The notes under the pieces are model-generated. The model had not been told where the DNA came from. It did not search any database and saw only the letters and a program-made list of their open reading frames with translations. A stretch of 13,810 nucleotides of DNA, taken from positions 37,833 to 51,642 of the forward strand of contig DEQR01000017.1 in NCBI GenBank assembly GCA_002360535.1, given 5' to 3'. The translations under genes were made by a program, and so were the position numbers. The DNA is from Thiobacillus sp. UBA3361 (lineage in GTDB: Bacteria > Pseudomonadota > Gammaproteobacteria > Burkholderiales > Thiobacillaceae). This document shows positions 1 through 7,126 of this stretch, in pieces; within the stretch, counting starts at the first letter, position 1, and each line of letters begins with the position of its first letter.

Positions 1-157
1 TGATGCCGCGCTCGCGCTCCAGGTCCATGGAGTCCAGCACTTGGGCATCCATCTCGCGGTCCGACAGGCCACCGCAGCGGTGGATGATGCGGTCCGCGAG
101 GGTCGATTTGCCGTGGTCGATGTGGGCAATGATGGAGAAGTTACGGATATGTTGCAT
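1..157 (-). CDS. lepA: Elongation factor 4 (LepA), N-terminal fragment
   Basis: Only the first 52 codons are inside the window; the gene continues past the left edge. The reverse strand reads MQHIRNFSIIAHIDHGKST, the near-invariant N-terminus of LepA. It contains the G1/P-loop AHIDHGKST and is followed by LADRI, GGLSDREMDAQVLDSMDLERERGI, the switch I region. LepA is a ribosome-bound translational GTPase that back-translocates or remodels stalled elongation complexes. I chose the ATG at 155-157 because it gives the usual family N-terminus. An in-frame ATG at 176-178 would add seven residues (MGHKPLI) and cannot be excluded, since neither start has a clear Shine-Dalgarno. A TAGAAT-like -10 lies on this strand at about 193-198 but has no convincing -35. 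The gene is divergent from the DUF6394-like gene. Family identity is near certain. Confidence 0.96.
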   Translation of the reverse strand, partial: MQHIRNFSIIAHIDHGKSTLADRIIHRCGGLSDREMDAQVLDSMDLERERGI

Positions 158-276
158 GATCAAGGGCTTATGCCCCATGTATAAACTGCGGCATTCTACC
201 CGAAGCCGGGCCGGCGCCCGACATGCGCCGGTCTCTCGGGCTAATATCCAATGACTATCCCGACAAGGAACCCACC

Positions 277-660
277 ATGAACCTGGAAAAAGTGGTCTTC
301 GGTTTCTTCATCATCCTGGCCATGACCCTGAACTTCGGCTTCGTCTACGGCGAGGTGGACAACCCCGAGCACCACCATGTCTATGAGCTGTTCGCGGTGA
401 TCGTCGTCAACCTCATCGCCACCGTGCTGAAGTTCGGCGAGCGCACCCAGATCGGCGCCATCCACCTGGCCACCAGCTTCGTCGCCGACCTGCAGCTGAT
501 CGCCTCGGCCTGCGTGTGGGGTTTCGCCGTCTATTTGAGTGGAGAAGGACTCACGGCCCCGGTCACCGCCAGCATCATTTCCCTGGCGCTGGGCGCCCTG
601 GCCGCCAACGTACTGTCGGTCGTCCTGCTGGTCATCGAGACGGTGCTCTTCCACCGCTGA
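277..660 (+). CDS. Small four-helix membrane protein, DUF6394-like, paired with K+ channel
   Basis: A 127-residue, very hydrophobic protein with about four membrane segments (roughly residues 5-25, 36-54, 58-86 and 97-124). A short polar loop after helix 1 carries an acidic/histidine cluster, EVDNPEHHH at 26-34. I recognise it, from memory, as the uncharacterised DUF6394 family. The start at 277 is set by AAGGA at 265-269, seven bases upstream. An upstream in-frame ATG at 223 would add residues unlike a membrane protein and is not preferred. The stop is 15 bases before the two-RCK-domain K+ channel gene, so the two are probably co-transcribed. Its position suggests an accessory or regulatory membrane subunit of the channel, but that is inference only. 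No catalytic motif is visible. Confidence 0.85.
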   Translation: MNLEKVVFGFFIILAMTLNFGFVYGEVDNPEHHHVYELFAVIVVNLIATVLKFGERTQIGAIHLATSFVADLQLIASACVWGFAVYLSGEGLTAPVTASIISLALGALAANVLSVVLLVIETVLFHR

Positions 661-675
661 TCCGGGCCGCGCGAC

Positions 676-2385
676 ATGGTGGTCAACAGCGCCATCTTCC
701 TCATCCTGCGGCGCATGCGGCTGCCGCTGATCCTGCTGATCGCCAGCTACGCGGTGTCCGTCCTGGGCATGACCCTGGTGCCGGGCGCCGACGCCCAGGG
801 CCGGCCGGCGCCGCCCATGGACTTCTTCCACGCCTTCTACTTCGTCAGCTACACCGCCACCACCATCGGCTTCGGCGAGCTGCCCGGCGCCTTCAGCGAG
901 GCGCAGCGCGCCTGGGCCACCATCACCATCTACCTGACGGTGATCGTCTGGCTGTACAGCATCGGCAGCATCCTCACCCTGTTGCAGGACCCGGCCATCC
1001 GCCGCGCCATCCAGGTCGGCCGCTTCGTGCGGGCGGTGCGCGGCCTGCGCCAGCCGTTCTATCTCATCTGCGGCTGCGGCGAGACCGGCGGCCTGCTGAT
1101 GCGCGCCCTGGACAGCCACAACCGGCAGGCGGTGGTGCTGGACATCGACCCGATGCGCATCAGTGAGCTCGAACTGGGACGCTTCCACCTGGACACCCCC
1201 GCCCTGGCCGCCGACGTGCGCCTGCCCGAACACCTGATCGACGCCGGCCTGCGCCGGCCCTGGTGCGCCGGAATCATCGCCCTGACCAACGACGACCAGG
1301 CCAACCTGAGCGTGGCGGTCACCGCCAAGCTGCTGCGCCCCAAGCTGCCGGTGCTATGCCGCGCCGACACTCCGGATACCGCCGCCAACATGGCCTCCTT
1401 CGGCACCGAGGGCATCGTCAACGCCTTCGAGGTGTTCGCCGAACACCTGGCCATGGCGCTCAACAACCCCGGCCAGCACCTGCTCTACGAATGGCTCACG
1501 GGTGTGCCCGGCGATCCGCTCTGCGAGCCCCTGCGCCCGCCGCGTGGCAAGTGGGTGGTGTGCGGCTACGGACGCTTCGGCAAGGCGGTGGTCCGGCATC
1601 TGAAAAAGGAAGGCATTGAGGTCGCCGTAATCGAGGCCGACCCGGCCAAGACCGGCTGCGACGACTGCATCCACGGCCGCGGCACAGAGGCGGCCACCCT
1701 GATCCACGCCGGCATCCGCGAGGCGGTGGGCATCGTCGCCGGCACCGACGACGATATCAACAACCTGTCCATCGTCATGACCGCCCGCGAGTTGAAGCCG
1801 GAGCTGTTCATGGTCACCCGCCAGAACCGCGAGGCCAATACGCCCCTGTTCAAGCGCTTCGGCGCGCAGATGAACATGCAGCCTTCGGTGATCGTCGCCC
1901 ATGAATTCCTGGCCCGCCTCACCACGCCCCTGCTGGCGCGATTCCTGGATCTGGCCAGGCGCCAGGACGAGGCCTGGGCCAACCCGCTGATCTCGCGCAT
2001 CGCCGCCGTGAGCGAGGAAACGGTGCCCGAGGTGTGGGACGTGGAGATCGGCCCGGAACAGTCCATCGCCCCCTGGCAGGTGCTCAACGAGGGGGGCCAC
2101 CTCGCCATCCAGGACCTGATGCGCGACCCCTACGACTACCAGCGCGGTCTGGCCTGCCTGCCGCTGCTCATCCAGACCGGTACCGGCGAAGGCCTGCTGC
2201 CGGAGGAAGACCTGCCCCTGACCGCCGGTGATCGTCTGTTGTTCTGCGGCACGCGCGGGGCGCGCCGGCGCCAGGCCCTGGCGCTGCGCAACATCAACGT
2301 GCTTACCTACCTGCTCACCGGCCGGGACGCACCCGGCGGCTGGGCCTGGCAACGCCTCGCCGGCGCGAGGAAGTCAGCCGGCTGA
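676..2385 (+). CDS. Potassium channel protein with two RCK (TrkA-N) domains
   Basis: A 569-residue inner-membrane channel. TM1 is about residues 14-36 and the pore helix 50-60. The selectivity filter is T63-I64-G65-F66-G67 followed by E68 (the TVGYGD class, here TIGFGE), and TM2 is about 82-103. Two cytoplasmic Rossmann/RCK domains follow. The first begins near residue 128 with G133-x-G135-x-x-G138 and acidic D156 after strand 2. The second begins near 292 with GYGRFG at 297-302 and acidic E320. A TrkA-C-like region follows at about 445-545. One subunit thus carries two RCK domains, as in larger prokaryotic K+ channels gated by nucleotides or ions. It lies 15 bases after the DUF6394-like gene. 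The ATG at 676 lacks a good SD, so translation may be coupled; an internal ATG at residue 14 would remove part of TM1. The 3' end overlaps the convergent aldolase gene by 12 bases. A K+ (or other monovalent cation) channel is well supported; ligand and physiological role are not known. Confidence 0.93.
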   Translation: MVVNSAIFLILRRMRLPLILLIASYAVSVLGMTLVPGADAQGRPAPPMDFFHAFYFVSYTATTIGFGELPGAFSEAQRAWATITIYLTVIVWLYSIGSILTLLQDPAIRRAIQVGRFVRAVRGLRQPFYLICGCGETGGLLMRALDSHNRQAVVLDIDPMRISELELGRFHLDTPALAADVRLPEHLIDAGLRRPWCAGIIALTNDDQANLSVAVTAKLLRPKLPVLCRADTPDTAANMASFGTEGIVNAFEVFAEHLAMALNNPGQHLLYEWLTGVPGDPLCEPLRPPRGKWVVCGYGRFGKAVVRHLKKEGIEVAVIEADPAKTGCDDCIHGRGTEAATLIHAGIREAVGIVAGTDDDINNLSIVMTARELKPELFMVTRQNREANTPLFKRFGAQMNMQPSVIVAHEFLARLTTPLLARFLDLARRQDEAWANPLISRIAAVSEETVPEVWDVEIGPEQSIAPWQVLNEGGHLAIQDLMRDPYDYQRGLACLPLLIQTGTGEGLLPEEDLPLTAGDRLLFCGTRGARRRQALALRNINVLTYLLTGRDAPGGWAWQRLAGARKSAG

Positions 2386-3030
2386 GGACCGAGCGGCCCG
2401 CGGTCCGTAGCTCCGGAAGCGTTCCAGCACCTCGTCCATCTCCGCGTCGCTCAGCAGCACCGGCTCGCCCAGCAGGCTGGCGCGCCAGAACTGGCCGCAC
2501 AGGGCCTCCACCTCCAGGGCCACGTGCAGGGCCTCGTCCAAGTCGCGGCCCGCCGCCAGCAGGCCATGGTTGGCCAGCAGGCAGGCCTTGCGGCCCTCCA
2601 GGGCGGCCAGGGCGTGGTCGGACAACGTCTGGCTGCCGAAGGTGGCGTAGTCGGCGCAACGGATGTCCCGCCCGCCGGCCACCGCCACCATGTAATGGAA
2701 AGCCGGCAGACCGCGGCGCAGGCAGGCCAGGCTGACGGCGTAGGGGGAGTGGGCGTGCACCACGGCACCGAACTCCGGCCGCGTGCGCAGGATGTCGCGG
2801 TGGAAGCGCCACTCGCTGGAGGGCTTCAAGTCCCCTTCCGGCTGACCGTCCTGATCGACGAAGACCATCTCCCCGGGCGCGCGCCCGTCGGTGGGCAGGC
2901 CGCTGGGGGTGATCAGGAAACCCGCGCCGCAGCGCAGGCTCAGGTTGCCGGAGCTGCCCTGGTTGAGGCCCAGCCGCACGGAGCGGGTGGCGGCGTCGGC
3001 CAGCCGCTGGCGCAGGGTGCTTTCGTTCAT
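2374..3030 (-). CDS. Class II aldolase, FucA/Ald2-like (probable 5-(methylthio)ribulose-1-phosphate aldolase)
   Basis: A 218-residue class II aldolase/adducin-fold protein. The catalytic set of E. coli L-fuculose-1-phosphate aldolase is present at the same positions: E73 (acid/base), zinc ligands H92, H94 and H155, Y113, F131, and Y208 near the C-terminus. The phosphate-binding segments are G25-SSGN, T41-PSG and S71-S72. It follows mtnA with an ATGA overlap (3027-3030), implying translational coupling. MtnA makes a 5-(methylthio)ribulose-1-phosphate, so the likely reaction is retro-aldol cleavage to DHAP plus 2-methylthioacetaldehyde (or acetaldehyde from the 5-deoxy sugar). This is the Ald2 step of the 'DHAP shunt' described in Rhodospirillum and in extraintestinal E. 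coli. The alternative, MtnB dehydratase, is less likely because the aldolase residues are intact and no mtnC/D is nearby. Class II aldolase is near certain; the exact substrate is inferred. Confidence 0.9.
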   Translation of the reverse strand: MNESTLRQRLADAATRSVRLGLNQGSSGNLSLRCGAGFLITPSGLPTDGRAPGEMVFVDQDGQPEGDLKPSSEWRFHRDILRTRPEFGAVVHAHSPYAVSLACLRRGLPAFHYMVAVAGGRDIRCADYATFGSQTLSDHALAALEGRKACLLANHGLLAAGRDLDEALHVALEVEALCGQFWRASLLGEPVLLSDAEMDEVLERFRSYGPRAARSSAG

Positions 3031-4127
3031 TTGTGCTCCGGAAACAGGATGAGCATGGCTTCCCGGCTGGCGGCGCAGGCGCCCCGCTCGGTAATCAGGC
3101 CGGTCACCAGCCGCGCGGGTGTGACGTCGAAGGCCGGATTGACGGCCGGACTGCCGTCCGGGGTGAGCTGCACGATGGCTTCCCTGCCATCCGCCAGCCG
3201 GCCCGGCAGGTGGGTCACCTCGGCGGCGGAGCGCTCCTCGATGGGAATACCGTCGCCCGATGCCAGGCGCCAGTCGATGGTCGGCCCCGGCACCGCGACA
3301 TAGAACGGCACCCCGTTGTCCTTCGCGGCCAGGGCCTTGAGATAGGTGCCGATCTTGTTGGCCACATCACCGTTTGCGGCCACCCGGTCGGCGCCGACGA
3401 TGACCATGTCCACCTTGCCCTGGCGCATCAGATGGCCGGCGGCGTTGTCGGCGATCACCGTGTGGGGCACGCCGTGGGCGTTCAGCTCCCAGGCGGTGAG
3501 ACTGGCCCCCTGATTGCGGGGCCGGGTCTCGCTCACCCAGACATGCAGATGGAAGCCTTCCTCCCTGCCGGCGTCGAAGCCCAGATAGACGGGCGCCAGG
3601 GCGGTGCCCCAGTCCACGGTGGCCAGCCAGCCGGCGTTGCAATGGGTCATGACGTTGACGGTCTTCAGGCCCCGCTCGCGCACTAGGGCGCGGATGACGC
3701 CCAGGCCGTGGTAGCCCAGGCCCTTGTTGCGCAGCACGTCCTCGTCGCAGATGCGGGCGGCCTCCGCCCAGGCGACCTCCGCCCTCCCCCCCACGGGCAG
3801 GGGCGACAGCAGGGCGCGCAGACGCTCCACCGCCCAGCGCAGGTTGACCGCCGTGGGGCGGCTGGCCAGCAAGCGTTCGCAAGCGGCTTCCAGGGCGGCA
3901 TCACTGGCGGCGGCGTTCATCGCCAGGGCCAGGCCATAGGCCGCGGTGGCGCCGATCAAAGGCGCACCGCGCACGCGCATGACGACGATGGCCTCGACCG
4001 CGTCGTCCAGACCGCGCAGTATGCGGACGGCCAGCCGGTGCGGCAGCAGGGTCTGGTCGATGATCTCCACGCCGCTGCGGTCGTCGAGGGGGCGGATGGT
4101 GCGGGTGGGGGTGCCGTCGATGTTCAT
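3027..4127 (-). CDS. mtnA: S-methyl-5-thioribose-1-phosphate isomerase
   Basis: A 366-residue aldose-ketose isomerase of the eIF2B-like MtnA family. Signatures visible are RGAPLIG (53-59), MTHCNAG with the catalytic cysteine C163, VIVGADRVAANGDVANKIGT with catalytic D247, and the closing TPARLVTGLITERG segment. Length is normal for the family. It converts 5-methylthioribose-1-phosphate (and, in some organisms, 5-deoxyribose-1-phosphate) to the ribulose-1-phosphate form in the cytoplasm. The start at 4127 has only a weak AGG-type SD about eight bases upstream. It is divergent from ubiJ with 63 bases between the starts, and it overlaps the downstream aldolase by four bases. No kinase (mtnK) or phosphorylase (mtnP) is in the window, so the source of its substrate must be encoded elsewhere. 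The proline-rich or charged 5' residues are unremarkable, and no frameshift is seen. Confidence 0.95.
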   Translation of the reverse strand: MNIDGTPTRTIRPLDDRSGVEIIDQTLLPHRLAVRILRGLDDAVEAIVVMRVRGAPLIGATAAYGLALAMNAAASDAALEAACERLLASRPTAVNLRWAVERLRALLSPLPVGGRAEVAWAEAARICDEDVLRNKGLGYHGLGVIRALVRERGLKTVNVMTHCNAGWLATVDWGTALAPVYLGFDAGREEGFHLHVWVSETRPRNQGASLTAWELNAHGVPHTVIADNAAGHLMRQGKVDMVIVGADRVAANGDVANKIGTYLKALAAKDNGVPFYVAVPGPTIDWRLASGDGIPIEERSAAEVTHLPGRLADGREAIVQLTPDGSPAVNPAFDVTPARLVTGLITERGACAASREAMLILFPEHK

Positions 4128-4178
4128 GGGCCGCCTGGGGAATGCTGATTGTGGGCCATGAGTTTACCGGCCTTGGCA

Positions 4179-4184
4179 TAAAAT
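4179..4184 (+). promoter_or_regulatory. Candidate -10 element for ubiJ (possible leaderless start)
   Basis: TAAAAT lies six bases before the ubiJ ATG at 4191, and no Shine-Dalgarno is visible in front of that ATG. If this is the -10 box, transcription would begin at or next to the start codon and the message would be leaderless. No clear -35 is found at the expected distance (about 4156-4161), so the call is weak. Confidence 0.25.
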
Positions 4185-4190
4185 GCGTCC

Positions 4191-4787
4191 ATGCTCGATA
4201 CCGCCTTCACGCTCCTCCTGCCCGCCCTGAACCGTGTACTGGACACGCAGCCGGCCCTGGTCGCCCGACTGGCCGCGCAGGGCGGCAAGGCGGCCGAGCT
4301 GATCATCCCGCCCGCGCGGCTGCGCATGGCCATCACCACCGAGGGCCGCCTTGCCGCCCCGCCGGCCGACGCGCCCGGCACGGTGAGCATCACCCTGGGG
4401 GCGAGCATCCCGCCCCGCCTTCTGCTGGGCGACAAGTCTGCGCTGCGCGAGGCCCGCGTGGATGGCGACACCGGCCTGGCCAATGACCTCATGGCCCTGC
4501 TGGAAGAGTTCGACTGGGCCCTGGCCCTGCGTCCCCTGGTCGGCGACATCGCCGCCGCCCGCGCGGCCCAGGCCATCGCCGGCTTCGGCCAATGGCGCGG
4601 GCAGGCCCGGCAGTCCCTGGACCGCAACCTGGGCGGCTGGCTGGGCCAGGAATCCGGTCTGCTGGTGGACCGCCTGACCATGGCCCGTTTTGTGGACCAG
4701 GTCGATGAGCTGCGCGACGCCGCCGACCGGCTGGCGGCCCGCCTGGCCCTGCTGGAAGCGCGGGGCGACCGAGACAGCGGCGGCTGA
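4191..4787 (+). CDS. ubiJ: Ubiquinone biosynthesis accessory factor UbiJ (SCP2 domain)
   Basis: A 198-residue protein with an SCP2-type lipid-binding domain in the first ~115 residues and a charged helical C-terminus (about 165-195) likely to form a coiled coil. The closing pattern, a conserved VDQVDELRDAADRLAARL segment, is typical of UbiJ. UbiJ belongs to the soluble Ubi metabolon and helps present hydrophobic ubiquinone intermediates to the hydroxylases and methylases. The TGATG junction with ubiB (4785-4789) and the family order ubiJ-ubiB support the call. The usual third member, ubiE, is not in this window; mtnA lies divergently upstream instead. The ATG at 4191 is chosen because it gives the family-like start MLDTAFTLLLPALNRVL. 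An ATG at 4183 is out of frame. There is no SD. Confidence 0.92.
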   Translation: MLDTAFTLLLPALNRVLDTQPALVARLAAQGGKAAELIIPPARLRMAITTEGRLAAPPADAPGTVSITLGASIPPRLLLGDKSALREARVDGDTGLANDLMALLEEFDWALALRPLVGDIAAARAAQAIAGFGQWRGQARQSLDRNLGGWLGQESGLLVDRLTMARFVDQVDELRDAADRLAARLALLEARGDRDSGG

Positions 4788-6307
4788 TGCGCCTCGTCCG
4801 CCTCCTCACCATCCTGCGCGTCGCCCTGCGCTACCGCCTGGACAACTTCATCCTCGGCCACGAGCGTTTCGACTTCCTGCGCTGGATCGAGGCGCTGATG
4901 TTCTGGCGCTGGTTCGGCAGCCGGGACACCAGCCCGCGCGGCGAGCGCCTGCGCCTGGCCCTGGAGGACCTGGGCCCCATCTTCGTCAAGTTCGGTCAGA
5001 TGCTCTCCACCCGGCGCGACATGGTGCCGCCGGACATCGCCGACGAACTGGCCAAGCTCCAGGATCGGGTGCCGCCCTTCCCTTCCGAGCAGGCCCAGGC
5101 GGTGCTGCGCCAGGCCTATGGCCGCGACCCCCACGAGGTGTTCGCCGAGTTCGACCCCAAAGCGGTGGCCTCCGCCTCGGTGGCCCAGGTGCACCGGGCA
5201 CGGCTGAAGACCGGAGAACAGGTGGCGGTGAAGGTGCTGCGCCCCAACATCGCCAAGGTGATCGGCCACGACGTGGCCCTGCTGGAATCGGGCGCCTGGC
5301 TGGTGGAGAACCTGTGGTCCGACGGCAAGCGCATGAAGCCCCGCCAGGTGGTGGCCGAGTTCGCCAAGCACCTGGACGACGAACTGGACCTGATCCGCGA
5401 GGCCTCCAACTGCTCCCAGCTCAGGCGCAACTTCCGCGACTCCCACCTGCTGGCGGTGCCGGAAATCCACTGGGACTACTGCACCCCCGAGGTGATGGTG
5501 ATGACCTGGATGACCGGCACGCCCATCTCCCGGGTGGAGGAGCTCAGGCGCCGCGGCGTGGATATCCCCAGGCTGGCCAGGGCGGGGGTGGAAATCTTCT
5601 TCACCCAGGTGTTCCGGGACGGCTTCTTCCATGCCGACATGCACCCCGGCAACATCCTGGTGCAGGACGACGGCAAATACATCGCCCTGGACTTCGGCAT
5701 CATGGGCACCCTGAACGAGAGCGACAAGACGTATCTGGCGCGCAACTTCCTGGCCTTCTTCCGGCGCGACTACCAGAAGGCGGCCATGGCCCACATCGAA
5801 TCCGGCTGGGTGCCGCCGGACACCCCGCCGCAGGACTTCGAGGCCGCCGTGCGGGCGGTGTGCGAGCCGGTGTTCGACCGGCCCATCAAGGACATCGCCA
5901 TCGGCAAGGTGCTGCTGCGCCTGTTCCAGATCTCCCGCCGCTTCGGCATGGAGATCCAGCCCCAACTGGTGATGCTGCAGAAGACCCTGATCAACATCGA
6001 AGGCATGGGCCGCGACCTGGACCCGGACCTGGACCTGTGGGCCACCGCCAAGCCCTTCCTGGAGCGCTGGATGAACGAGCAGGTGGGCTGGCGCGGCCTG
6101 CTGCGGCACATCAAGGACGAGGCGCCGCAGTGGAGCGCCGCCCTGCCCCAGCTGCCGCGCTTGGTGCACCGCGCCCTGCACGACGAGCGCCCGGCGCGGG
6201 TGGAGGAGTTGTTCGCCCGGATGCTGCGCGAACAGCGGCGGCGCAACCGCTGGCTGATGGCCATCGCCGCACTGCTGGCAGCCGCGTTGATCATGCCGTA
6301 TCTGTAG
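4787..6307 (+). CDS. ubiB: Ubiquinone biosynthesis regulatory ATPase/kinase-like protein UbiB
   Basis: A 506-residue UbiB/ABC1/ADCK atypical kinase-like protein. Visible motifs are the family-specific KxGQ (K68-F-G-Q71), the alanine-rich loop A127-VASASVAQVH that replaces the glycine loop, the nucleotide lysine in VAVKV (K149), the catalytic-loop-like HADMHPGN (282-289), and DFG (302-304). UbiB is a membrane-associated ATPase needed for ubiquinone assembly, possibly extracting lipid intermediates for the Ubi complex. The C-terminus has one clear hydrophobic helix (about 484-505, WLMAIAALLAAALIMPYL) preceded by RRRNR. The E. coli protein is longer (about 546 residues) and has a longer hydrophobic tail, so this one is at the short end. 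It is translationally coupled to ubiJ by a one-base stop/start overlap. No terminator with a T-run follows the stop. Confidence 0.96.
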   Translation: MRLVRLLTILRVALRYRLDNFILGHERFDFLRWIEALMFWRWFGSRDTSPRGERLRLALEDLGPIFVKFGQMLSTRRDMVPPDIADELAKLQDRVPPFPSEQAQAVLRQAYGRDPHEVFAEFDPKAVASASVAQVHRARLKTGEQVAVKVLRPNIAKVIGHDVALLESGAWLVENLWSDGKRMKPRQVVAEFAKHLDDELDLIREASNCSQLRRNFRDSHLLAVPEIHWDYCTPEVMVMTWMTGTPISRVEELRRRGVDIPRLARAGVEIFFTQVFRDGFFHADMHPGNILVQDDGKYIALDFGIMGTLNESDKTYLARNFLAFFRRDYQKAAMAHIESGWVPPDTPPQDFEAAVRAVCEPVFDRPIKDIAIGKVLLRLFQISRRFGMEIQPQLVMLQKTLINIEGMGRDLDPDLDLWATAKPFLERWMNEQVGWRGLLRHIKDEAPQWSAALPQLPRLVHRALHDERPARVEELFARMLREQRRRNRWLMAIAALLAAALIMPYL

Positions 6308-6486
6308 GCTGGGCGAGGCAGATAGAGACCGATAGGCATGACGCGCCGCTGGGCCATCGGCAAGGGCTGGTCACCAGCACTGACCGATCAGCTGGCTGGC
6401 TGCGATTCGAGTAAACGAACACCCGACTGATGGAGCTTTACCGCATGAAACTCGGAAGGTGTTCAGTGTCAGAACAGAGTCCTTCA

Positions 6487-6514
6487 TTGCGCCTCCCGTT
6501 TGAGTATCTATAAA
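6487..6514 (+). promoter_or_regulatory. Candidate sigma-70-type promoter for the GlcG-like gene
   Basis: TTGCGC (6487-6492) and TATAAA (6509-6514) are separated by 16 bases and sit about 50 bases before the ATG at 6563. The -10 is 5/6 to consensus and the -35 only 3/6. It lies in the most A/T-rich stretch of the window. Assigned by eye only. Confidence 0.4.
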
Positions 6515-6549
6515 TTCAGTTCGTCGGCTCCTTGTTCCTTGAGACCTTG

Positions 6550-6555
6550 AGGAGG
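6550..6555 (+). promoter_or_regulatory. Near-ideal Shine-Dalgarno fixing the GlcG-like start
   Basis: AGGAGG ends seven bases before the ATG at 6563. It is the strongest ribosome binding site in the window, where most genes rely on stop/start overlaps or weak sites. It fixes the start and suggests independent, possibly high, expression. Confidence 0.75.
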
Positions 6556-6562
6556 AATTCCC

Positions 6563-7057
6563 ATGAAGGGATGGTCTGCATGTGTCGCGACATGGTTTGC
6601 GGTTGCGCCGGCAGTTGCCGTTGACATGGCCGCCATACCGACAATAGGCATGGAATTGGCCCGGGACTTGACCCAGGGGGCTATCGAGGTGTGCAGGGAC
6701 TATGGATGGCAGGTATCGGTCGTGGTGGTCAGCAAGAGCGGGGATATTCAGGCCGCGCTGCGCGATACCCTGGCACCCCGTCATACCCTGGAACTCGCCC
6801 GACGCAAGGCGGAGGCAGTGATTCTGTCCGGAGTATCCACGGCCGATCTGCGTGCCAACCGCCCGGAGATAGCCATGGAGTTAGGTAACGTGGATAGTCT
6901 GTTGTTGATCGAGGGCGGGGTGCCTATCCAGTATGCCGGTGTGACGATTGGTGCCCTGGCGGTGGCCGGTGCGCCCGGCCCTCGCAATAATGAACGCTGT
7001 GCGTTGTTGTCCTTGGCCAAGCACCAGGAACGACTCGACTTCCCGGAAGACTTCTAG
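6563..7057 (+). CDS. Secreted GlcG/HbpS-family (heme-binding-like) protein
   Basis: A 164-residue protein with an N-terminal signal peptide: K2, a hydrophobic stretch at 5-19, and a probable cleavage after A19 in PAVA-V. The mature part is a GlcG/HbpS (DUF336) domain. It has the helix ELARDLTQGAIEVCRDYG, the strand VSVVVVSKSGD, the helix RRKAEAVILSG, and the family signature GGVPI (118-122) followed by GVTIGALAVAGA and a short C-terminal helix. Members bind heme or act as small-molecule-binding periplasmic proteins; some are tied to glycolate, corrinoid or redox-stress functions. It stands alone between ubiB and potA with its own promoter and SD. Codon choice is less G/C-biased at third positions than its neighbours, hinting at a different history. 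Family call is good; ligand unknown. The usual aspartate of the V-V-D-x-x-G strand is replaced (VVVSKSG), so ligand binding may differ. Confidence 0.85.
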   Translation: MKGWSACVATWFAVAPAVAVDMAAIPTIGMELARDLTQGAIEVCRDYGWQVSVVVVSKSGDIQAALRDTLAPRHTLELARRKAEAVILSGVSTADLRANRPEIAMELGNVDSLLLIEGGVPIQYAGVTIGALAVAGAPGPRNNERCALLSLAKHQERLDFPEDF

Positions 7058-7126
7058 GGCCTGCCTACCCAAACACTGCGTGAGATCTAGGGGGTTAAGG
7101 GCATCCGTCTTCACTCACGCCTTCGG

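Larger units (their letters stand above)
6308..6562. other. A/T-richer non-coding gap between ubiB and the GlcG-like gene
   Basis: These 255 bases are visibly richer in A/T and less codon-structured than the flanking genes. They hold a perfect 13-base palindrome GCTGGTcACCAGC (6366-6378) with no following T-run, a candidate promoter (6487-6514) and a strong SD (6550-6555). On the reverse strand a 38-codon reading frame (6487 down to 6371, MKDSVLTLNTFR...) starts four bases after GGGAGG, but it matches nothing I recognise and may be chance. I see no insertion-sequence ends or tRNA. Confidence 0.5.

Noticed and set aside
241..1233. A 330-codon reverse-strand frame under the DUF6394-like gene and the channel
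   Set aside because: Shadow of the forward genes, whose membrane segments and filter motif are unmistakable.
2374..3030. MtnB-type methylthioribulose-1-phosphate dehydratase
   Set aside because: The residues match FucA-type aldolases position by position (E73, H92, H94, Y113, H155), and no mtnC or mtnD is nearby. Aldolase is preferred, although only an assay settles it.
4124..6181. A 685-codon reverse-strand frame under ubiJ-ubiB
   Set aside because: Shadow of ubiJ and ubiB; the composition is repetitive H/G/Q/R/A and no domain is recognisable.
6366..6378. The GCTGGTcACCAGC palindrome as the ubiB terminator
   Set aside because: The stem is only six base pairs and no T-run follows; it may be an operator or chance.
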